Assembly: GCA_025455205.1 (NCBI GenBank)
Contig: JALOMZ010000026.1
Coordinates: forward strand, 1 to 10,583
DNA from: Chitinophagaceae bacterium
Lineage (GTDB): Bacteria; Bacteroidota; Bacteroidia; Chitinophagales; Chitinophagaceae
Length of the DNA stretch: 10,583 nucleotides
Direction: 5' to 3'
Made by a program: the position numbers and the translations under genes. This document shows, one piece after another, positions 7,161 to 10,583 of the stretch (position 1 is the first letter of the stretch; every line of letters starts with the position of its first letter). The notes beneath the pieces are model-generated. The model was given only the letters and a program-made list of their open reading frames with translations, ran no database searches and was not told where the DNA came from.

Positions 7161-8276
7161 ATGCAGCCAACTATAGTAACCATTGTTGCAGGCGCCAGGC
7201 CTAACTTCATGAAGATTGCGCCCATCATTGCTGAAATAGAAAGGGTGCGCCAGCAGGGGGCTCCCATCGCTTACAGGCTGGTACATACCGGCCAACATTA
7301 TGATGGCAAAATGAGCGATAGCTTCTTTGAGCAGCTGGGCATACCCGAGCCGCATGTGAACCTGGGAGCACGCGGTGCCACCCAGGCCGAGCAAACGGCC
7401 GCCATTATGGTGAGTTTTGAGAAGGACCTGCTGGAAAACCGTCCGCACCTGGTGCTGGTGGTGGGCGATGTAACCAGTACCATGGCCTGTGCCATTGCCG
7501 CGCAGAAACTGTGCATTCCTGTGGCCCATGTGGAAGCAGGCATCCGCAGCGGCGACTGGACCATGCCGGAAGAGATCAACCGTATTGTAACCGACAGCAT
7601 CACCAACTATTTCTTCACCACCACTGAAATGGCCGGCGAGGCTTTGCGCAAAACAGGGGTGGAAGATCACCGGATCTTCTTCGTGGGCAATACCATGATA
7701 GACACCCTGCTGCGCCAGATGCCGCATTTCCGCCAGCCGCCCTTCTGGGATACCTTTGGTCTCATGCCCCGGCAGTACCTGGTGCTCACCCTGCATCGGC
7801 CCAGCAACGTAGACAGCGAAGATCAGCTGAAAGCACTCTTTGAAGTGATCGAAAGGGACAGCCGCACGCTGCCCGTGATCTTCCCGGCCCACCCGCGCAC
7901 CACCAAAAACATGGAGCGGTTCGGCATCCGCCTGAATAACGTTAAAGTAGTTGAGCCGATGGGGTACCTGGAGTTCAATTACCTGGTGCAGCACGCCAAA
8001 GGGGTGATCACAGACAGCGGAGGCGTAACCGAAGAGACAACGGTAATGGATGTGCCCTGTATGACCATCCGCGAGAATACAGAGCGGCCCGAAACCTGTA
8101 CCATGGGTACCAATGAACTGCTGGGCACACGGCCGGAAGCACTGGAAGCTGCCATGAACAGGCTGCTCAAGGATGCGTGGAAAAAGGGCAGCATTCCGCC
8201 CCGCTGGGACGGCCATGCCGCTGAACGGATTGTGGAGGCTATTCTATCGCTGAACCTGACTGCCTCCCATGCATAA
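7161..8276 (+). CDS. wecB: UDP-N-acetylglucosamine 2-epimerase (non-hydrolysing)
   Basis: A 371-residue GT-B-fold epimerase that would interconvert UDP-GlcNAc and UDP-ManNAc, or act on a modified UDP-HexNAc as WbpI does. The N-terminus has GARPNFMK (11-18). Residues matching the E. coli WecB catalytic set, placed by motif, are Asp103 (VVGDVTST), Glu125 (HVEAGIRSGD), Glu137 (TMPEEINR) and His212 (LTLHRPSN). VGNTMIDTL and ITDSGGVTEE complete the uracil- and phosphate-binding signature. There is no signal peptide, as expected for a cytoplasmic nucleotide-sugar enzyme. ATG 7161 is certain within this frame because TAG lies immediately before it. Its last 8 bases overlap the heparinase-like gene. 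Length and motifs are normal. The exact sugar is unproven, and no WecC-type UDP-ManNAc dehydrogenase gene lies in this window to fix it. Confidence 0.94.
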   Translation: MQPTIVTIVAGARPNFMKIAPIIAEIERVRQQGAPIAYRLVHTGQHYDGKMSDSFFEQLGIPEPHVNLGARGATQAEQTAAIMVSFEKDLLENRPHLVLVVGDVTSTMACAIAAQKLCIPVAHVEAGIRSGDWTMPEEINRIVTDSITNYFFTTTEMAGEALRKTGVEDHRIFFVGNTMIDTLLRQMPHFRQPPFWDTFGLMPRQYLVLTLHRPSNVDSEDQLKALFEVIERDSRTLPVIFPAHPRTTKNMERFGIRLNNVKVVEPMGYLEFNYLVQHAKGVITDSGGVTEETTVMDVPCMTIRENTERPETCTMGTNELLGTRPEALEAAMNRLLKDAWKKGSIPPRWDGHAAERIVEAILSLNLTASHA

Positions 8277-10152
8277 ATTGCTGCAGGCATATCATATAGC
8301 CCGCAACATGGGGCCGCGGTACATCCTGTTCAGGCTGAACCACGAGCTGCAGAAACGTACCGGTCGTTTTATGAAACGGTTTCCGGTACAGCCTCCATGG
8401 CAGGAGTACCTGTCACTGGAAGACTGGAAGGCAAACAAGCCTGCTTTCTTCCTGACACAGAAGCCTGGCAAGTCCTTTGCTGATTTGGGTATTCCGGCCC
8501 TGCCTGAACCGCCCTGCATCAACGGCAGTATCCGTTTCTTTAATGCAGCGTATAAGCAACTGGGCAAAGACTATGACTGGCTCACCCATCCGCTTACAGG
8601 CTACCGGTACAATCCTGGTCAGCACTGGAGCCGCGTAAACGATTTTTCGGCAGCAGCCGGCGACATCAAGTATGTGTGGGAAAAATCTCGATTTTCCTAT
8701 ATATATGAAGTGATCCGCTACGACCAGCAACAGGGCACCAGCCATGCCGCCTGGGTGCTGGCTGAGATCTGCTCCTGGATTGATGCCAACCCCGTAAATG
8801 CCGGACCTAATTACAAATGCAGTCAGGAGATGAGCCTGCGCCTGCTCAACTGGACCTTTGCGCTTAATTATTACCAGCATGACAAGGCACTCACCCCGGA
8901 GGTGTTTTACAAGATCCAGTACGCCATGTACTGGCAGGCCAGGCATGTATTCGACAATATCCATTTCTCCCGCATTGCGGTGCGTAATAACCATGCCATC
9001 ACCGAAACCCTGGCGTTGTATATCATGGGATCGCTGTTCCCGCAGTTTCCCGGCGCCAGTGAGTGGAAGGAAAAAGGCCGGCGCTGGTTTGAGCAGGAGA
9101 TAGCCTACCAGGTATACCCCGACGGTACTTTTCTGCAATTCAGCATGAACTACCACCGGGTGGTGGTGCAGCTGTTCTGCTGGGCCTTTGCCGTATCGGA
9201 AGCACTCCAGGAATCCTTCGGGTCTGTAGTGTATGAACGGGCCTATGCCTCCCTGCGTTTTCTGGCGGCCTGCCAGGACAGCATTACCGGCTGGCTGCCC
9301 AACTATGGCAATAATGATGGCGCCCTGTTCTTTCCGCTGAGCAGCTGTGATTACCGCGATTTCCGCCCGCAGCTCAATACCCTCCATCTCTTTCTTACCG
9401 GGCAGGCTTTGTATGAACGGGGTGCCTGGTCGGAAGACGCCTGGTGGTTCCGGGCTGGTGCCATGCAGGCGGCCTCCTTTGCGCCCATCCAGCCACAGGA
9501 TGGCTGGCAGGTATTCCATAACGGCGGGTATGCGGTATTGCGGGAAGGCAATACCCTCAGTTTTTTGCGCTGTGGCTCACATAAGGACAGGCCGGCACAG
9601 GCCGACAACCTGCACCTCGATGTCTGGCATAATGGCCAGAATGTGTTGCAGGATGGCGGATCCTACCAATACAATGCCCTGCCCGAAGAAATGAACTATT
9701 TCATGGGCACTGCCTCACACAATACCGTGATGCTGGGCGCCCACAACCAGATGCTCAAAGGCAGCCGTTTCATCTGGTTCTATTGGACACAGGCTGAACA
9801 GCTCGAGGTGGAAGAACGGCCGGACGCCTGGGTTTTCCGGGGCACCATCCGGGCTTTTGGACAACTCGGCCGAAACATCAGGCACCGGCGCACCGTCACT
9901 AAAAAGAAAGGAGTGCCCCACTGGGAAGTGGAGGATATGGTGTTGGGAAAGCCCGGCCACCTACCTTTGCGCCAGCTGTGGCATCCGGCAACTGCAGCCC
10001 TGCGGCTGGAAGCGCAGGATGCCCATGGCCAAAAGGTGGCCCCTTCCGCCGAACCCGGATGGGTGAGTGCCTATTATGGAATAAAGGAAGAATCTGATAC
10101 CGTTGTTTTTTCAGTGACCGGACAGGCACTGAAAACTACCATAGAATTATGA
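8269..10152 (+). CDS. Heparinase II/III-family protein, no signal peptide
   Basis: A 627-residue protein with the layout of heparinase II/III and related alginate lyases: an alpha/alpha-toroid N-terminal domain (roughly 60-340, with YVWEKSRFSYI, SQEMSLRLLNW and RNNHAITE) and a beta-sandwich C-terminal domain (roughly 390-620, with ADNLHLDVWHNG, DGGSYQY and ASHNTVML). Candidate active-site residues are Asn241-His242, Tyr295 (NYHRV), His438 and His484; assigning each to the lyase mechanism is tentative. Such enzymes cleave uronate-containing glycans by beta-elimination and are normally exported. This one begins MHKLLQAYHIARNMGPRYIL, which has no hydrophobic signal core or lipobox, so it is probably cytoplasmic. 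It is coupled to the epimerase gene before it (8-bp overlap) and the glycosyltransferase after it (ATGA overlap), placing it in synthesis or processing of the polymer rather than in foraging. It could also be a non-lyase that kept the fold. Confidence 0.88.
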   Translation: MHKLLQAYHIARNMGPRYILFRLNHELQKRTGRFMKRFPVQPPWQEYLSLEDWKANKPAFFLTQKPGKSFADLGIPALPEPPCINGSIRFFNAAYKQLGKDYDWLTHPLTGYRYNPGQHWSRVNDFSAAAGDIKYVWEKSRFSYIYEVIRYDQQQGTSHAAWVLAEICSWIDANPVNAGPNYKCSQEMSLRLLNWTFALNYYQHDKALTPEVFYKIQYAMYWQARHVFDNIHFSRIAVRNNHAITETLALYIMGSLFPQFPGASEWKEKGRRWFEQEIAYQVYPDGTFLQFSMNYHRVVVQLFCWAFAVSEALQESFGSVVYERAYASLRFLAACQDSITGWLPNYGNNDGALFFPLSSCDYRDFRPQLNTLHLFLTGQALYERGAWSEDAWWFRAGAMQAASFAPIQPQDGWQVFHNGGYAVLREGNTLSFLRCGSHKDRPAQADNLHLDVWHNGQNVLQDGGSYQYNALPEEMNYFMGTASHNTVMLGAHNQMLKGSRFIWFYWTQAEQLEVEERPDAWVFRGTIRAFGQLGRNIRHRRTVTKKKGVPHWEVEDMVLGKPGHLPLRQLWHPATAALRLEAQDAHGQKVAPSAEPGWVSAYYGIKEESDTVVFSVTGQALKTTIEL

Positions 10153-10583
10153 AAATACTCCTGCTGCATCAATACTTCCTGGAGGAAGATGACCCGGGCG
10201 GGTCCAGGTGGAACGAAATGACGCGCACCTGGACAGAGATGGGGCATGAGGTAACGGTGCTGGGCGGCATGATGCATTACAACGGCCACCAGAAGCGCGA
10301 GGAATACAAAGGCATCTGGTTCAAGAAGAAGCAGCAGGGTCGGGTGCAAGTGTGGCGCTGCCATGTATCGGAATCTTATAACCGCAGCTACCTGGGAAGG
10401 CTCTGGGGTTATTTTTCCTTCATGTTCTCCTCGCTGTGGTGCGGCTTGTTTAAGTTGAAAGGCCACCACGATGTCATTGTGGTAACTTCGCCGCCGCTTT
10501 TCGTGGGCATATCGGGCTATCTTATATCCCGCATCCGCCGCATGCCGCTGGTATTTGAAGTGCGCGACCTCTGGCCCGAATCT
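10149..10583 (+). CDS. WbuB-like GT4 glycosyltransferase, N-terminal part
   Basis: The first 145 codons of a gene cut by the right edge of the window. ATG 10149 overlaps the preceding stop as ATGA, a coupling signal. The translation begins MKILLLHQYFLEEDDPGGSR, followed by GHEVTVLGGMMHY, a hydrophobic stretch GYFSFMFSSLWCGLF that may touch the membrane, DVIVVTSPPLFVG (residues 109-121), and EVRDLWPES at the cut. This pattern is characteristic of the N-terminal acceptor domain of WbuB-type GT4 enzymes; WbuB itself is assigned as an N-acetyl-L-fucosamine transferase in O-antigen synthesis. The donor domain with EX7E is outside the window, so donor sugar and completeness cannot be judged. Confidence 0.9.
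   Translation, partial: MKILLLHQYFLEEDDPGGSRWNEMTRTWTEMGHEVTVLGGMMHYNGHQKREEYKGIWFKKKQQGRVQVWRCHVSESYNRSYLGRLWGYFSFMFSSLWCGLFKLKGHHDVIVVTSPPLFVGISGYLISRIRRMPLVFEVRDLWPES

Noticed and set aside
8269..10152. Heparinase-like gene as part of a polysaccharide-utilisation locus
   Set aside because: No SusC/SusD-type genes, sulfatases or signal peptides are present, and all neighbours are synthesis genes.

Overview
The window is one continuous stretch of a surface-polysaccharide (capsule, exopolysaccharide or O-antigen type) biosynthesis locus. Every gene I can support is on the + strand. Gaps between genes are 57 bp or less and several genes overlap, so it reads as an operon. Both ends cut through glycosyltransferase genes. 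The style points to Bacteroidota, and I would guess a GC-rich member of Chitinophagaceae. The reasons are the lack of clear Shine-Dalgarno sequences, the use of TTG and GTG starts, an AT-only leader before one gene, and a winged-helix regulator type I associate with Bacteroidota polysaccharide loci. The lineage is an inference; there is no rRNA or other marker gene here.

Left part (1-4312): a 5'-truncated reading frame carries the C-terminal tail of one GT4-type glycosyltransferase followed, with no stop, by a complete second GT4 enzyme. A stand-alone GT4 glycosyltransferase starting at TTG comes next. It overlaps an AsnB-like glutamine-dependent amidotransferase with an intact glutaminase site but an altered synthetase-site loop.

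Middle (4340-7103): a two-domain oxidoreductase joins a zinc-less medium-chain dehydrogenase half to a Gfo/Idh/MocA half. It is followed by a small winged-helix protein whose C-terminal half looks like a decayed nucleotidyltransferase fold. A hairpin spans that gene's stop codon, and a very AT-rich 57-bp gap, the best internal promoter candidate, follows.

Right part (7161-10583): a non-hydrolysing UDP-GlcNAc 2-epimerase with all four expected catalytic residues, a heparinase II/III-family protein without a signal peptide, and the N-terminal 145 residues of a WbuB-like GT4 glycosyltransferase. These three overlap by 8 and 4 bp.

How they may work together (inference): the epimerase supplies UDP-ManNAc or a related 2-epimer. 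The AsnB-like protein could amidate a carboxyl-bearing sugar such as a uronic acid. The glycosyltransferases assemble the repeat unit. The bi-domain oxidoreductase and the apparently cytoplasmic heparinase-like protein may form a linked modification step on a uronate-containing glycan. That pair, the altered AsnB loop, the GT-GT fusion and the regulator with a dead nucleotidyltransferase domain are the parts most worth following up. I see no mobile elements, CRISPR arrays or RNA genes.
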